Positions 49,060-61,063 are shown, numbered from the stretch's first letter. The stretch: 64,000 nucleotides of DNA from Calliphora vicina (GCF_958450345.1 NC_088782.1:96793358-96857357); one strand, 5' to 3'. The notes: generated by a model from the sequence alone, not told the origin. Made by a program: numbers and translations.

Positions 49060-49504
49060 CCGTGAATAAAACATAGGTTTTCGGATAAATAAAATCATTT
49101 TATTTTGCAACTTTGCAACATAGTCTACTTTGAGCTCTATACACTTTGTCCAACTTTTCTTAATTTTTTTGCAATTCTCTTGTGAGATGATTTCATTGTA
49201 GGAGTCAAATCTCTATCTGCAGTGCCATTTCTGCAGTTTTGGTAACAAGAAATAGTCACTCGGGGCAAAATCCGGAGAATAGGGCGGAAGAGGGTGCATT
49301 TCGTTGCTTTATACATGGATTTTTACCATGGAAACTGCATATATGTGTACACTTTTGTGCATTCGACTGTGAGCAAACGTCATCTTGCGGAAAACTCCCT
49401 CATACCCAAGTGATCATTCAAAATTTAAACCACTGAGCCATGTGAGATGCCTGTGGCTTCCACAATCTATCGACCTTTCAATCGCCGATCGGTCAAAACC
49501 ATCA
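49060..49504 (-). pseudogene. Mariner transposase, middle and C-terminal parts
   Basis: Directly after the hAT insertion, reading continues MVLTDRRLKVDR, then NDHLGMREFSAR and LLTVE. It then jumps to PPYSPDFAPSDYFLLPKLQK and WTKCIELKVDYVAKLQN. The catalytic region between LLT and PYSPD, with the first two acidic residues, is deleted. The third motif survives as SPDFAPSD. Confidence 0.85.
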
Positions 49505-49704
49505 ATTGGCGTAGATAGGGGTGCTGGGGCGGGCAAAACCACCCCAGACTCGCATCTGCCCACCCCAGATAAAAATTTGGAAAGTCGCAGAAAGATTAAT
49601 CATGGGGTTTTTGGAACCCAAAAAGTTAAAAATTATTCCAATGCCAATCGTACTACGGAGCACATGTAATGTTTGGTTTTAAAAACGGTTTACAAGCTAA
49701 AATA

Positions 49705-49920
49705 AAGGAGTCAAATCCGCTAGCCATTTTGGTTCATTGTTTATCCGACAGGCTAAACTTAGTTATTGTGGATTCGTGATCACACATATCATCAGCGCAA
49801 ACATTCTTATCATAGAGGCATTATGCATTACGATTAGTTCTGCTAGTTGCGAAAGAAGTTTCTCAGCTATGCGTAGAATAAAACAATGGTTACGTAGTGC
49901 AATGCTTTAGGAACGATTTA
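49705..49920 (+). pseudogene. hAT transposase relic
   Basis: ESNPLAILVHCLSDRLNLVI at 49708-49770 is the RNase H-like segment around CxxHRLNLV. ISSASCERSFSAMRRIKQWL then RSAM at 49833-49905 is the C-terminal dimerisation motif. These two are normally several hundred residues apart, so most of the gene is deleted. A stop follows RSAML. Confidence 0.88.
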
Positions 49921-49992
49921 GAATTTAGCAGTTTTTTTCAATTCTTTATTTATAATAATATTTGTACAAAGGCGTATATATACATATATGTA

Positions 49993-50520
49993 CAGTGGTG
50001 GCCACCAATTTAAGACAAACATTTGAATTTTTTTCATCAACTAAATTTTAAGTGCGATAGAGCCAAAATAAAAGGACCTCTAAGGGTATGAAATTTATTA
50101 TTAATGTTTCTAGATTCTGAAAAATGTTTGGAAAAATCGGTAAAACATATATGGACAAAGATATGTGCAAATACGGTGACCCACCTCAGCGAACATCCGC
50201 TGTTAATAACATGATATGACCGAAACTAATGGAACTAAAAATACGAAATTTGGTCCGAATATTTTATAATAATAAAAATATAATGATATAAATGTGAGAA
50301 AATATGTTTATTTAAAAAAAAAAAATTGTTGGTCAAGTTGTAGAAAAATTGTATGTGTTCGTGGTGAATATGTATGAATTGACACAGTCGAATAAAACAC
50401 ACTTGTGTGTTAAAGCAGTCCTCATGCATACATATTTGTGGAAGTATTTGAAAAAATAATTGACAATCACGTGGAATTTAGCAAACAATTTTTGTCTTAA
50501 ATTCCTGGCCACCACACTGT
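49993..50520. mobile_element. Tc1-like MITE (528 bp) inside the hAT
   Basis: Ends are CAGTGGTGGCCACCAATTTA and (reversed) CAGTGTGGTGGCCAGGAATT, both continuing AAGACAAA. TA flanks each end. The interior is non-coding; the frames on the minus strand are shadows. Confidence 0.85.
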
Positions 50521-50547
50521 ATACAATATTCCATTTTTAAATATAGA

Positions 50548-51166
50548 GGCCCATAATCATAGTCAAACACTAAAGTCGGTTCTTTTTAAAAACAACTTTA
50601 AAATAAAAACCAGCTTTTTATTAATTTGCTACCATAGTCAAAATTAAAGTATGTTTTAAATTGAACCGACTTTAACTGGGTGCCACCGCAAATGTAGAAA
50701 ATGTTTTCATACAATATACAACAAAAAACAGACTAGTGGCAACGCTGAACAGCTGACATACCAAATTAAAAAAAAATCCAAAAAACGTAAACAATAAAAG
50801 TAACCGGGACATCTAAAGAAATAAAGTTGTTTGTTGTGGAAAAGTGGAAAAGATAAGATTAATATCATAATTACGATAATTTGGTACTAATTTTATTGAT
50901 AACTGTTCAATAATTGCAAAATCTCTACCAATATCTTGTAACTTAAACATTTTTTACTTTGTGACGAACTTTTTTACTCGGCGAAGAACAGCTGATGCTG
51001 TTGTTAAACGAGTTAAAAACAACTTCAGCTAGTTTTAAATTTAAAGACGACTTCAGTGTCAGAAGTATACTTTAACTTGTCTATGATAGACCTAAAGTCC
51101 ACTCTTAAGTAAAGTCGAGTTTAATTCTCTTAAAATGTACTTTATTTTTGACTATGATTATGGGCC
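50548..51166. mobile_element. 619 bp MITE with perfect 20 bp TIRs inside the hAT
   Basis: GGCCCATAATCATAGTCAAA at the left is exactly inverted at 51147-51166. AGA lies outside both ends, a possible 3 bp duplication (PIF/Harbinger-like, unproven). Subterminal segments around AAAGTCGG and AACAACTTTAAA are also loosely inverted. Confidence 0.87.
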
Positions 51167-51415
51167 AGAGTGTTTAGATATAAATAAATATTTTCAACTC
51201 AAAAATAGTATTTTGTCTAACTAATATAATAAGGAATAAATAACTGTTTAGCAGTTTTAAATATTGAAAATGAAGTAGTTATGTTAGCAAACTGAATTTT
51301 TGTGATATTTTAGTTTTGTTTTAATAAAAAATTATTTTTTTTTAAAAAAAATTGTTTATTTTTACTATTTGGGAAGGACACTTGCCCACCCCAGAATAGT
51401 CTAGCTACGCTTATG

Positions 51416-51600
51416 ATTGGCGTCCAGAACATTCCGCATCTTCCGTACTTGTACGGCCACAACGAAATTATGTAAACCAATTTTTTACAATTGAAATTGA
51501 TGGTGCAGAGTTCCCATAGTATTTATCAAGCTTTAGCCTTTATTTGAGCACACGAAATACAATTTTCTCCATTTTCTCATCAAGTCGCGCTATCAATGGC
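51416..51600 (-). pseudogene. Mariner transposase, N-terminal part
   Basis: Across frames the translation gives LDKYYGNSAPSISIVKNWFT, then FRCGRTSTEDAECSGR. This is the DNA-binding half of mariner transposases up to the GRTSTEDAERSGRP linker. In-frame stops (e.g. before FRCG) show it is inactive. Confidence 0.8.
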
Positions 51601-51728
51601 TGTCAAACGCAGCTTGTTCAAATTTTGACAGGAATCAACTGGCATTTTCCTTTTGATAGGAGCAGTGTTTCCATTTCGTTTAAGAGGCTAGAAATTCAAA
51701 AAGTCACGGACTTATTGACTCATCCTCG

Positions 51729-51963
51729 TAACTTTTCTTTAATTCAAATTCATTATAAAATAGCTTAATACAATTTATTGAATTATACAATTTTTCTTCA
51801 ATTCAAATCGATTACAAAAAGGCTTTAGCAAATTTTTTTTATCAGGCCTGTCACAGAATTGCATTTCGATCGAAAGTGGAATTAATTCCGTAAACAAATT
51901 TAGTGAAGGAAAACATATTTGTAGTAAATTTGATTGAAACATTCAAAGGTTGAATAAATTTTC
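51729..51963. repeat. AATTCATT-type repeat and hAT-like terminus
   Basis: CAGGCCTGTCACAGAATT occurs at 51845 as a lone end, followed by AATTAATTCCG and CAAAGGTTGAATAAATT. Confidence 0.5.
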
Positions 51964-52285
51964 AGGCCTGTCACAGAATTCCATTCCGATCCAAATCCGT
52001 ATTTCGCTTCTTCAGAAAAAGTAAAACTAAAATTTGTTTCGGAATGAAACCACGTTAAGTTTTCAAATTATTTGGTTTTCTAAAATTTTTAATCAATTTG
52101 TGTACAAAAACGTTTGTTTAAAATAAAAAACGCTGTCAAATTAAAATCAGAAATACAGAATTATTAAATATTTTTGGAATTAATAAATTACACAGAATCT
52201 GAAGAACCTAAAATGAAATCGATCGGAATAAAAACTATGGAATTGAAACCATTTCGAATAAAATGTATGACATGCCTGTTTATTA
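51964..52285. mobile_element. hAT-like MITE (about 320 bp)
   Basis: The left end is CAGGCCTGTCACAGAATTCC and the right end, reversed, is CAGGCATGTCATACATTTTA. Both have internal ATTCCGAT / ATCGGAAT motifs. No clean target duplication was found. Confidence 0.6.
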
Positions 52286-52519
52286 TGAATTAATTTAATA
52301 ATTCGTTCAAATAGATGTTTTTGAATTTAGCTGAAAAATTTGTTTTGTTAGGACATTTTTTAATACTTTATTAAGATTTTAGTAAACTAAACTTAAATCG
52401 AATTAATTAGTTAGGTTTTTCGAAGTTGTGTTATGATTGTCTATACATTTGGCTCTTCAAAATTTAAAATTTTGAAAGAGGAAAATTTACCCCTTTGCTA
52501 GATTATGCTCTCACATCAC

Positions 52520-52977
52520 ACCCAAATTATCTGTATGTTTTTCATTATTGTAAGAAAGGCTGCACATAGGATATTTCTGAAGCTCATGCTTTTTATGAAA
52601 CCAAGTATCATGTTTGTGGAGATACTGCTAGGCTCTGCCCGATCCTAATATTGGAAATAATCACAAATTACATGCTCAGAGGACTCACCTCGTTTCAAAC
52701 TTTCCCAAAGTTAATTGAAGGTACCTAAGACCACAATGTCTGATAAATAGTTAAGTAAGTACACTAAGATCGATCATCATTACGATTTAACCTAAGAATA
52801 AAACCCCCTTTCCGGCATATTATCACTCGCGATCGGACAAAAAAGTTCCGGTGCTATGAAAATGCGCCGGGCCAAAATACGATCCCAACCCACGTAATGT
52901 TTAGAGCTGGCTGAAACGACTTCTAGTAGTTTCGATTCGAAATTTTTAGGAGATGGTTTGTAAAGAAAAAAAATCAA
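52520..52977 (-). pseudogene. LINE RNase H end and zinc-knuckle relic
   Basis: Reading from 52950 down, LARRIFIAPELFCPIASDN resembles the ADELARxGS end of RNase H. It is followed by DLSVLT.LFIRHCGLRYLQL and ESSEHVICD. The same segment is better kept at 55150-55560. Stops and frameshifts are present. Confidence 0.6.
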
Positions 52978-55059
52978 AAATTCCGGTTAAAACTCGGAGT
53001 CCAGTCAACTGTAATAAAAAAGCTCCCTAAAGTATGCAGTACAAATTCAGATATTTTATTTGCAAATAAATAAGAACAGGCAGAGGTGTATGTGGGTTGG
53101 AGAAACTTGAAGAACAACTAATTTTAAATATATAACAAGATTAATTTAAATCATAGATTAGTTATATAATATGGAAGAAGTTTTTAGCCTTGGTCTGGTG
53201 GTTACACAGACACTAAATTTCCAACCGAGGTTCATTTTAAAAATTTCTACAAATATCGTTCATCCTATTAAAAATCCTGTCTTCTCATTTGGAAAATAAA
53301 TTATTTTCTTAAAAAGAAAAATAAAATACAAAAAAAGACAATTTTAAACTTGTGTTAATTGGTAAATTTCAAGCTGAACTTTACAATGTCAACATACGCC
53401 TGCGTATTTAGACGCAACATATAAAAACTGCAGACAAAAGCCAACCCACGTTGGTAAACGCGCCAAAATAGTAGAAAAAAACTTGCATCTGTATGTTGCA
53501 CGTAAACTTACAACAAAAGACAGCGGAGACCACAGTCTAGGAAACATAATCGAGACAAAAACGGAGCCATATGCCAGACAATAGTAACCAGAACAACGAC
53601 ATCAACTACAAAAAAAGGGAGCAAGGTGGATGGATGTAAATGTGTTTTTCTTTTTTATGTTTTTTTTTTTAAATGCAAAATGTAGTTTAAACATTTTCTT
53701 TCAGGAATTATTTTATTTAACAAGTGCAAATGTTTGTTTTTGTCATGTTTATGTAGACAATAAACAAAATACATAAAATGTTGCTTATTTTTTTTTGTTT
53801 AAAAAACAAACAAGAAAACATAAAATGACATATTGCTAAAACTAAATACTGGTAGCGCAAACTGAAAAAGGGTCTGCAAATTAATTTGTAACGTAAGAAA
53901 ACATTTAAAAATACTAAAAACTTTAAATATGCCCCTAGGAACGTTAAATACACTTGGAGAAATTAGTCAAAGAATTAAAGGAAATCTAAACTGATAAAAC
54001 AATTGAATGTTAAAATAAATTCGATTTCAGATCCTTGAATATCGTTTTAATTTTTAGTATCTATTTTTTAAATTTAACATTTTTTTTTTTAAATTTCTTT
54101 CTGTGTATCTTATGTTTGTGACAAAATAATTGCATTATTTATTATAAAAACTTAGTGGTGCCTTAATTTTGCATGTATTTATTTGTGAACACATGGTGCT
54201 TTTAGAAACTTATTCAACAAAACCGGCGCGCTTTTTTTCCTGCTACAACAGACTTCTGTTGTTGACTTCAAGTACGTGTTGAATGCCAGAGTTGTTTTGT
54301 ACCAGAGTTGTATGTTAAAAATACAAAAGCCTTTTAACTGAAATTTTTGTTAAAACAACAGTTGCAAACGACTGTCTGTCTGGCTAGCTGGATGGTTGAC
54401 TGCCTGCCTGTCTGACTGCTTGACTCTCTGCCTTTGACAAGCTATTGACAATTAACATTTTTATTGTTCATATTGGAGAAAAAGTGTTTATCGTATAGTT
54501 TGTTTGGCTGAAATTTTGTTTGAAAGTAAAACTTTTTTTGTTATAAAAGTCTGTTGTTGAAAGATGTTGGTTGTATTTTTAATATTTTACAATAAACCTT
54601 CACTTTTGCTTTTATTATTTTCGTGTTTAATTTTTTTTTTCATCTAAATTGAAGTTTTGAAGTGTTTCAAAAGAAATTTAACCACAGATACTTGAGTCTA
54701 TGTAGCTTTTGGTAAACATGAATGGCCACTTTAAAAGTAATCTTCAATGTTTTACATACAATATTTGTTCATTCATTTGAAGAAGTTAGAGGAATATTTT
54801 TTATAGTGTGATCTTTAATAAATTGTTATAAAGATCTTTGGTAAATTTAGTAATAATGAGACGAAATCATTGTAGTCAACACCCAGTATTTTGATCAATA
54901 AGACAGTGTACAGTTCACCACAAAGTAGTAACTCCAATTGATAGAAAGTAACCAGCAACATTTCCCGATCACCCTTTCTCTTAGCTCACCCTGAATACTA
55001 ATTTTTAATCTTTATATTATTTTTTATTATTAGAGAGGCTTAAAGTAACGCTAACCATT
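52978..55059. other. Intronic AT-rich sequence, nothing recognised
   Basis: Contains T-rich low complexity and a short CTGTCTGTCTGGCTAGCTGG run at 54371-54390. No gene or termini. Confidence 0.42.
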
Positions 55060-55570
55060 GGATCGTTTCAGCAGCTTGGTGAGAGATCAGAAATATACAC
55101 CGTTGCCATTAAGGTCCAAAAAGATTTCGAACCAATTTGTTATGCACGATTCCAATATTGAACAATATTAAAGTACATGCTCAGAGGACTCATCGTGTAT
55201 GTCGCAAAATTTGCACTGTTTTTACTCAACATTGACCAAAGCAAATTGATGATACCTGAAATCACAATGACCGGTAAATAGTTCCGTAAGTACTCTAAGA
55301 TCGCTCTTAGTGAGTGATAGCAGGTTCTAGTATTTACCCCTTTGACTGATAACTCATTCCGATTTAAACTATGAATAAGATATCTCTGATACACCTTCTC
55401 GCGATGTCAAGGAAAGGTTTCGGTAATATGAAAAGGCGACGGGATGCTGTGTTGAGCAAACAATTGGTCTGTCCTTCCCAGCATGTCCCTTACATGTTGA
55501 CTGTATATATGACATCACAAATATCCTCAAAACCCCTGAATATCCTCCCCAAATACTCAACAATACAAAT
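55060..55570 (-). pseudogene. LINE RNase H end and zinc-knuckle relic, second copy
   Basis: GHAGKDRPIVCSTQHPVAF at about 55480 is followed by DLRVLTELFTGHCDFRYHQF (55302 downward). After one stop comes KQCKFCDIHDESSEHV. This is the TGHCxxxxH ... CxxCxxxxESxEH tail of R1/I/LOA-type LINEs. Confidence 0.78.
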
Positions 55571-56330
55571 GAGGAAGTCGTAAATATTCACATGGTAGAT
55601 TTACTGGGGTTTTATATGTTTGTAATCATCAGTGAACTTTCTCATGATACCGAGTCTAATCTCATTCAGGTACAAGGATTTTAAAACTTCTCTGAAACAC
55701 CAAGTATGCTATCAAAGAGTCACATACTCAAATGCCAGTAATTCCCGGTAGTCTAATATACTCTTCAGGCCTCATCCTTTATTATGTAAGAGATAAATAA
55801 GCAGCGTAGCTCCTAGAGCATGAACAGAAATTATCACTTATATCTTCAAAACAGATTCAGTATGTTAAACTATTCAGCCATCCCGTTAAGAGATAAACAA
55901 CTGATTCTGAGAACAAAAAGTGTTCTATAACTTTTTGTTCTCAGAATCGGCCTCGACTATCAAAATATGCATTCCTTAATTTTGAAGAGCACATTTGATT
56001 TCGACAAGTTCACAACTTCCTTCAAAGCCTAAAATACATTACAGTGATCTAGAGAGATATTCAGATCTCCAAACCAACCGATCTAGCAACTTGCACTGCA
56101 TTGCAAGTTACAAAGTGCACGAGTTGCCAAGTTTATTGTCACCATTGTCCATAACAAATCCAGTGACAGTAGACTTATCAGTATATCCAATACACCCGAA
56201 GCCGAAGTCCAAAGATCACTGTTTTTTAAAGGATAACCCAATACAGAACGATCGAAGAACAATTTCAGATAGACAATTAAATGATATTATTTCGCTAGCT
56301 TATCTTTCAACTCCCAAACAATTATTGTAA
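55571..56330. other. Decayed sequence, 111-codon frame of unknown meaning
   Basis: The plus-strand frame at 55995-56330 is Ser/Pro/Lys-rich and shows no known domain. Given dead LINE and transposon sequence on both sides it is probably chance or an old element. A short exact inverted repeat AACAAAAAGTGTTCTATAAC / AACTTTTTGTTCTCAGAATC lies at 55905-55950. Confidence 0.35.
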
Positions 56331-56830
56331 TTCTTTAATCAAAAACGTACTCTTAGCTGAATTAAAGGGAGAGAAGGGAATCTGCCGAAAGGTTTCATGA
56401 TAGGAAGTCGGTAACAAACCATGATCAACCTTGGATGCCAATTGACGGTCGATGTTTGCGCCATTAATATCATCCATATTTGGTTCGATAACGATCTCCA
56501 TTGACATTAATGCGAACTCAAGCTTAATTTTTGAAGAAATAAGGTCCGTGGCATCTCCGGTTAACCGCACCAAACTTTGGATTTTTCTGCAAGTAATGCA
56601 GTCTGTAGGATATGTTGTGAATTGGTCTCACCAATATGCGGGAATTTTGTTTAACAAACCCGTTAAGCCAATAATGAGCCTCGTCGCTGAACACAATTTT
56701 GCGATAAAATCGTCGTCTATAAGTTGCGAGAATCGATGACAGATTTTAAAAGTAAATTTGGTAGCGTTGTTCAAGCATCAATCCATTCATGATGATTTGC
56801 CAGAGCATACTAATCATAAAAGTCAAAAAG
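56330..56830 (-). pseudogene. Tc1/mariner-superfamily transposase relic
   Basis: Reading from 56745 down, FYRKIVFSDEAHYWLNGFVK contains the FSDEAHFWLNG motif around the second catalytic acid. RILVRPIHN and GPYFFKN then VNGDRYRT follow in correct order, typical of an insect Tc1/mariner-like family. One-base shifts and stops interrupt it. The first catalytic Asp region and the third are not readable, and inverted repeats were not located. Confidence 0.8.
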
Positions 56831-56966
56831 TGAGCGCAGTATGACAGTTCGTTTGACAGTTAACCCTTTCGTAAGTTCTATCGGGCTTAGAAAGCACCAT
56901 TTATAAACAGTTTCATTGAAGTAAGATCAAATTTTATTTTACGTTATGTTCGAATAATTTGAATTT
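56831..56966. other. Spacer, nothing recognised
   Basis: Short non-coding stretch. Confidence 0.4.
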
Positions 56967-57422
56967 GAACGAACATTTTTAGGTTATTTTCGGTGCTGTA
57001 TGAACGAAATTATTTTAATTATTTTTTTATTTCAAATTTAAAGAAAAAAAATAATTTTTATTTATTGGAAGAGGAAAAAATAATAGATTTTGTCAAAAAT
57101 AATGAAATTCTATTTAATGTGCGACATCAAAAATTAAAAAAATAATTTCGTTTCTGTTTTATGCCGCAACGCACCCAACTGAAACGAAAACAATTCGGAA
57201 ACGAGACGGTGACGAACACCAACGTTATTCAGTTTTCGTTATCGGTGTATGCAGAAAATCTGCTGAAATTGTTTTCGTTCGGTCCCAAATGACAGGTTTT
57301 TCGTTACTAATCGGTGCCGTTTCGTTCCCAATTTTCGTTGGCGATTTCTAAAACGAACTTTTTTTCGGGGCAAATGTATGGAATTTCGTTTTCGGTGACG
57401 ATTACGGTGTATGCGTATGTAA
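56967..57422. mobile_element. PIF/Harbinger-type MITE, copy 3 (chimeric)
   Basis: 56967-57245 matches the interior and right part of the 30670 copy (GGTGCTGTATGAACGAAATT, AGATTTTGTCAAAAATAATG, GAACACCAACGTT). From GTGTATGCAG at 57245 it continues with the opposite-strand form of the left part (CAAATGACAGGTTTTTCGTT to GATTACGGTGTATGCG). The left inverted repeat is missing. Confidence 0.8.
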
Positions 57423-58800
57423 CGTCAATTTCATATTCTAGCCCTTCACTTTTTTTGTTAGGCATATACTAACTATGTGAATTATTAGACTACATACTGC
57501 TGAATATTTTCTTGAAAAACAAATAATGCTTTCATTTAACTGGCGCTTGGATTAAAAATTTAATCAATTACGTACATATTTTAACATTCCAATAACTAGT
57601 TTTCAACTCCATTTAAAATTAAGTAGCAGAAACTGTTAAGTAAACTATTAATTAAATTGAATTAATATCTTGCAAATCGACTCATTTATTTGGACTATAA
57701 ACCCGACTCAAATTGTTTTTATTATAAGCTCTACAACATAAAACTGTGTTAAATATCAATTTCATAAAAATGATTACAGCATTTTTTTTTGTTGCAAATT
57801 TTCCTCGCACGTTCAAACGATTTAAACGTACATGAAAATACAAAAAAAAAAAAAAAAAATAGAGAATTGCGTGTTGAGTGATTGAATTTTTCCTCCTTTG
57901 GATTTGAATTTTATGAATGAATTTTAGTGTATGTTAGGCTTTTCCAAGCAATTTATTGCATTGTTGAGATTACAAATGAACCAACACTAAAACGCCCGCC
58001 TACACAATACATAAATTGTCGGGTGTGGGCGTTAATTTACAGCAACAACAACTACAAACGATCATGCTGCATATTGGCGATGTATGGAAATGTAAATAAC
58101 CTCTACGTACTGAGTGTGGAACGTATTTGCAAACAAATCTAAATTTTTACCCAAAATGTAATGCAATCTTTTTTAGTATGATTAAATAAACTCGGCTGTT
58201 GGCTGTTGAGCGGTGTATTTAGATAATTTAGTTTTCTGTTATTCCTTCCTTCGTCCACAGTTTAGTAAATTGAATTTGTGGTCAGTTTTTTTTTATTTTC
58301 ATTTTCTATTAGTTTGTCTATTGTCAGCTTGAAAATAATTTCATTTTCTAGCTTTTCTATGTTTATGTTGTGGCAGAACACGCATTATGAAAAAAAAATG
58401 CAGCCAGAGTTAAAAAAATTATGATTGTTGTGGATTTAAAAATTTTTACAATTGTTCCTTTCTTTTTTTTTTATTTTGTATTGAAATTTCAATTTTCTTT
58501 CTTTTAGTTGGGGTTAGAGTTTAGCATAAAATTTATGCACTTAAATTGATTTGACCGCAAAAATGTGGTATGTTGTGTCTGACGGGATTTTGATGCATGT
58601 TGTAAAGTCAATTTAAGCAGAAAAATTAAGTTATAAATTTTCTTGAGAAAATTGAAAAATGTTTGCTTCAGAGATTTTGCATACATTTAAAGATATTATG
58701 ATGATAAAAATAATGAAAAAAGGAAAGGAATTTGTTTAAAGACTTCTATGAAATGAAATTAAAATTGCAGAGTGACTTATTCGCTTGATATTCAGACTAT
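57423..58800. other. Intronic AT-rich sequence, nothing recognised
   Basis: A run of 17-18 A occurs at about 57842. No gene or repeat end. Confidence 0.42.
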
Positions 58801-59480
58801 ACTGGCGGTTTAAAAACGAAATGAGCAGTGACTGGGGAATTTTCTCTGATGAACTCAGATTTCTTTCAGTATGCCCGATAACTGTATCATTTTCTAGGCG
58901 GAAATTAATGCCATTGTTGCGGCATCAACAAGAATCCGAAAATTAAACCTCGAGATGTCGACCACTACGTGTACTCCAACGCATAAGATCGAAGTGTCCC
59001 CTCAATTTTTACTTCCTGGTCATGTTTGGAAAACACATTGTCGAGTTAGTATGAGTTTCAGGGCATGAAGGGATTTTCATATCATTTGGTTGCGGTGTAA
59101 AATATGATTGATGTCTGTTTCCATCAGTGACTACCGAAATTGCGAGTTACTGGTCACAACTTTAAGAGCCCTTAATCCAAAACTAATTTTTAGCTTAATG
59201 GATTAGTCAATAAGCAAACTATACATTATTAGAACACACAGAAGCCACATGTGCTTCAAGAGACACTATTTTAACCATAAGATGTCATTATATCGGATAA
59301 GTCCGTATTTATTCGTCGATTAAAATGATCGCCATTATTAGGTCAAGGTTTTTCGCTATTGTGTCAAGTTGGAAGCAGATTTTATGGTTACAATTATTCT
59401 GTGTTTTATTCTTTGTTGGAAAACTCTTTAGTAGTCACAGTATAGGTTGTAAAGGTAGCCAGCTAGAGATATCGGGCTAA
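58801..59480 (+). pseudogene. Probable LINE RNase H relic
   Basis: AEINAIVAASTRI at about 58901-58940, after a degraded YHF, resembles the VFQAEINAI motif of LINE RNase H. Nothing else in the segment can be read with confidence. Confidence 0.4.
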
Positions 59481-59785
59481 CTTGGATCCATAACCTTTTT
59501 GCAATATTCATGATACCAAATTAACCCGATGCACGAATCCATTTACCGAATATCCATCCCCGATTCCTTGTCATCTTCATAAAGACAGAAGGAAGATTAA
59601 ATTTATTTGCATGCTTACCTGTGAAACTGTGCGCTGCCAACATAGCTACCAGAATCCGTAGCTAATTCTGTGAAAGCCCCACCCAAGCCGTCAACTTACA
59701 GCAGTAATATATGCTTTGATGAAAATGTAGTCCGAGTAGACTATCTGGTCTTATAGCATGAAACACCAACAAATCAGTCGATTTC

Positions 59786-60130
59786 TTAATCATTCAGACG
59801 AGAATCGGATTTAGCCAGTTTATTCGCAGCATGACCCGGCACCCTAACGCCGAATTGATGTGACAGCCTGAAATTGGCACCCTTCCGAAAGTGGGGAATT
59901 TTATAGCCACCAACCACCCTAGCCAAAGACCCATCTGTATAGATATCTAACGAAACATCCCCTATTAATGAAGACCCGTTCGTGATCGATACAGTAAATC
60001 GCCTGTTAATATACACAGGGATGTTAAGTATTCTCATGACCTGTATTCCCACACCTCTATGCCTGAAATACTGAGCCTTGCCGCAGAGCTTAGAGTCAAT
60101 TATTAGGGCATGAAGTCCGCCGGCAGCCAA
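59786..60130 (-). pseudogene. LINE RNase H relic, internally deleted
   Basis: The 114-codon frame contains VSLDIYTDGSLARVVGGYKI, with the first RNase H Asp in YTDGS. FRLSHQF and then VRVPGHAANKLAKSDSRL follow, equivalent to the WVPGHxGxxGNExADxLA end. The central part with FQAE and the DSQAA motif is missing, so the enzyme cannot be active although the frame remains open. Confidence 0.82.
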
Positions 60131-60229
60131 TGCATCATAATAATCAGAACTCTCGATGGCGTACAGAAGTCGACTATAGTATTATCGAATAGTAAACTTT
60201 CGTTAATTTGATTAATACCCAAAAAAAAA

Positions 60230-61013
60230 CAATAACTGCCTTTGATGCCCTCCAATTAATCGGGTTTCTGGTTTAATCGGTTAATCGAGCAAATAATTAA
60301 TCGGGGTTTAGATTTAATCGGTTAATAATCGGTTAATTTTAAATTATTCGATTAACCGAATAATTTCTATTTAAATGTTAAACTGAAACTAAATCACGAA
60401 TTTTGTGTATTTATTGAAGTATTTTATTAATAAAAAGAACAAAAACATAAAAAATAAACAAAACATAACAATTCAACCAAAAAGTAAATAATTTTCTTTA
60501 GTTTTAATAAAATTCGACTTGGAAAAAACTCTCTCGCTGATTGTAGAGTTGGAGAAATCGAAAGTAAGACATGATAAATAATATCCAATTTGTCAGTTAT
60601 TTTTTTAGTTTTTTCTAAGCATATGAAATCCTCCATTATTCCATTGGAGTCCTTTTTAGACTTTTTAGATTTTAAATACTTTTAATAATTTCGATAAGTT
60701 CTGATAAAAACTCGTTTCAGTAGTATCTCCAGTTTCGTCTATTATCATGTTCTCATTCGAGAATTACATGTAAATTGAATGTTCGAAAAAATATGTAATT
60801 TTACTTTCACATTTGTATTTGAATTAAAATGGAAAATTAAGAACCAAAAAAATATGTTAAAGTGCAAAAAAAAGAAATTTCGGTTAATCGGTTAACCGAC
60901 ACAAATTAATCGGTTTATTCGTTATTTGAAAATCGGCAATTTTGAATTATTCGAACAGTTAACCGACCAAAATTAATCGGTTAACCGATTAACGGTTAAC
61001 CGATTGAATACCC
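60230..61013. mobile_element. hAT-like element rich in AATCGGTTAACCG motifs
   Basis: The right end, reversed, reads TAGGGTATTCAATCGGTTAA. Both ends carry many TTAATCGGTTAA/ACCGATTAA palindromic motifs (60250-60370 and 60880-61010). The left tip and a target duplication are not clear. Confidence 0.6.
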
Positions 61014-61063
61014 TAGTAATCATAGAGAATACGACTAAACAATTCTTTTGAATATTATTGCAA

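Larger units (their letters stand above)
49513..51415 (+). mobile_element. hAT element inserted in the mariner
   Basis: It is flanked by the 8 bp duplication ATTGGCGT at 49505-49512 and 51416-51423. Joining the flanks restores continuous mariner transposase. The right end, reversed, begins CATAAGCGTAGCTAG and continues to CTGGGGTGGGCAAG. The left end has AGATAGG ... CTGGGGCGGGCAAA, lacking the first bases. It hosts two smaller elements. Confidence 0.88.
49036..51728 (-). mobile_element. Mariner element (mauritiana-like) carrying nested insertions
   Basis: The ends match as inverted repeats. GAGGGTGGGTTAATAAGTCC lies on the left (49038) and GAGGATGAGTCAATAAGTCC is read from the right (51727). 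A TA lies immediately outside the right end. Transposase pieces on the minus strand occur in the right order, split by a hAT at 49513-51415. Non-nested length is about 0.8 kb, so the element is also internally deleted. Confidence 0.85.
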
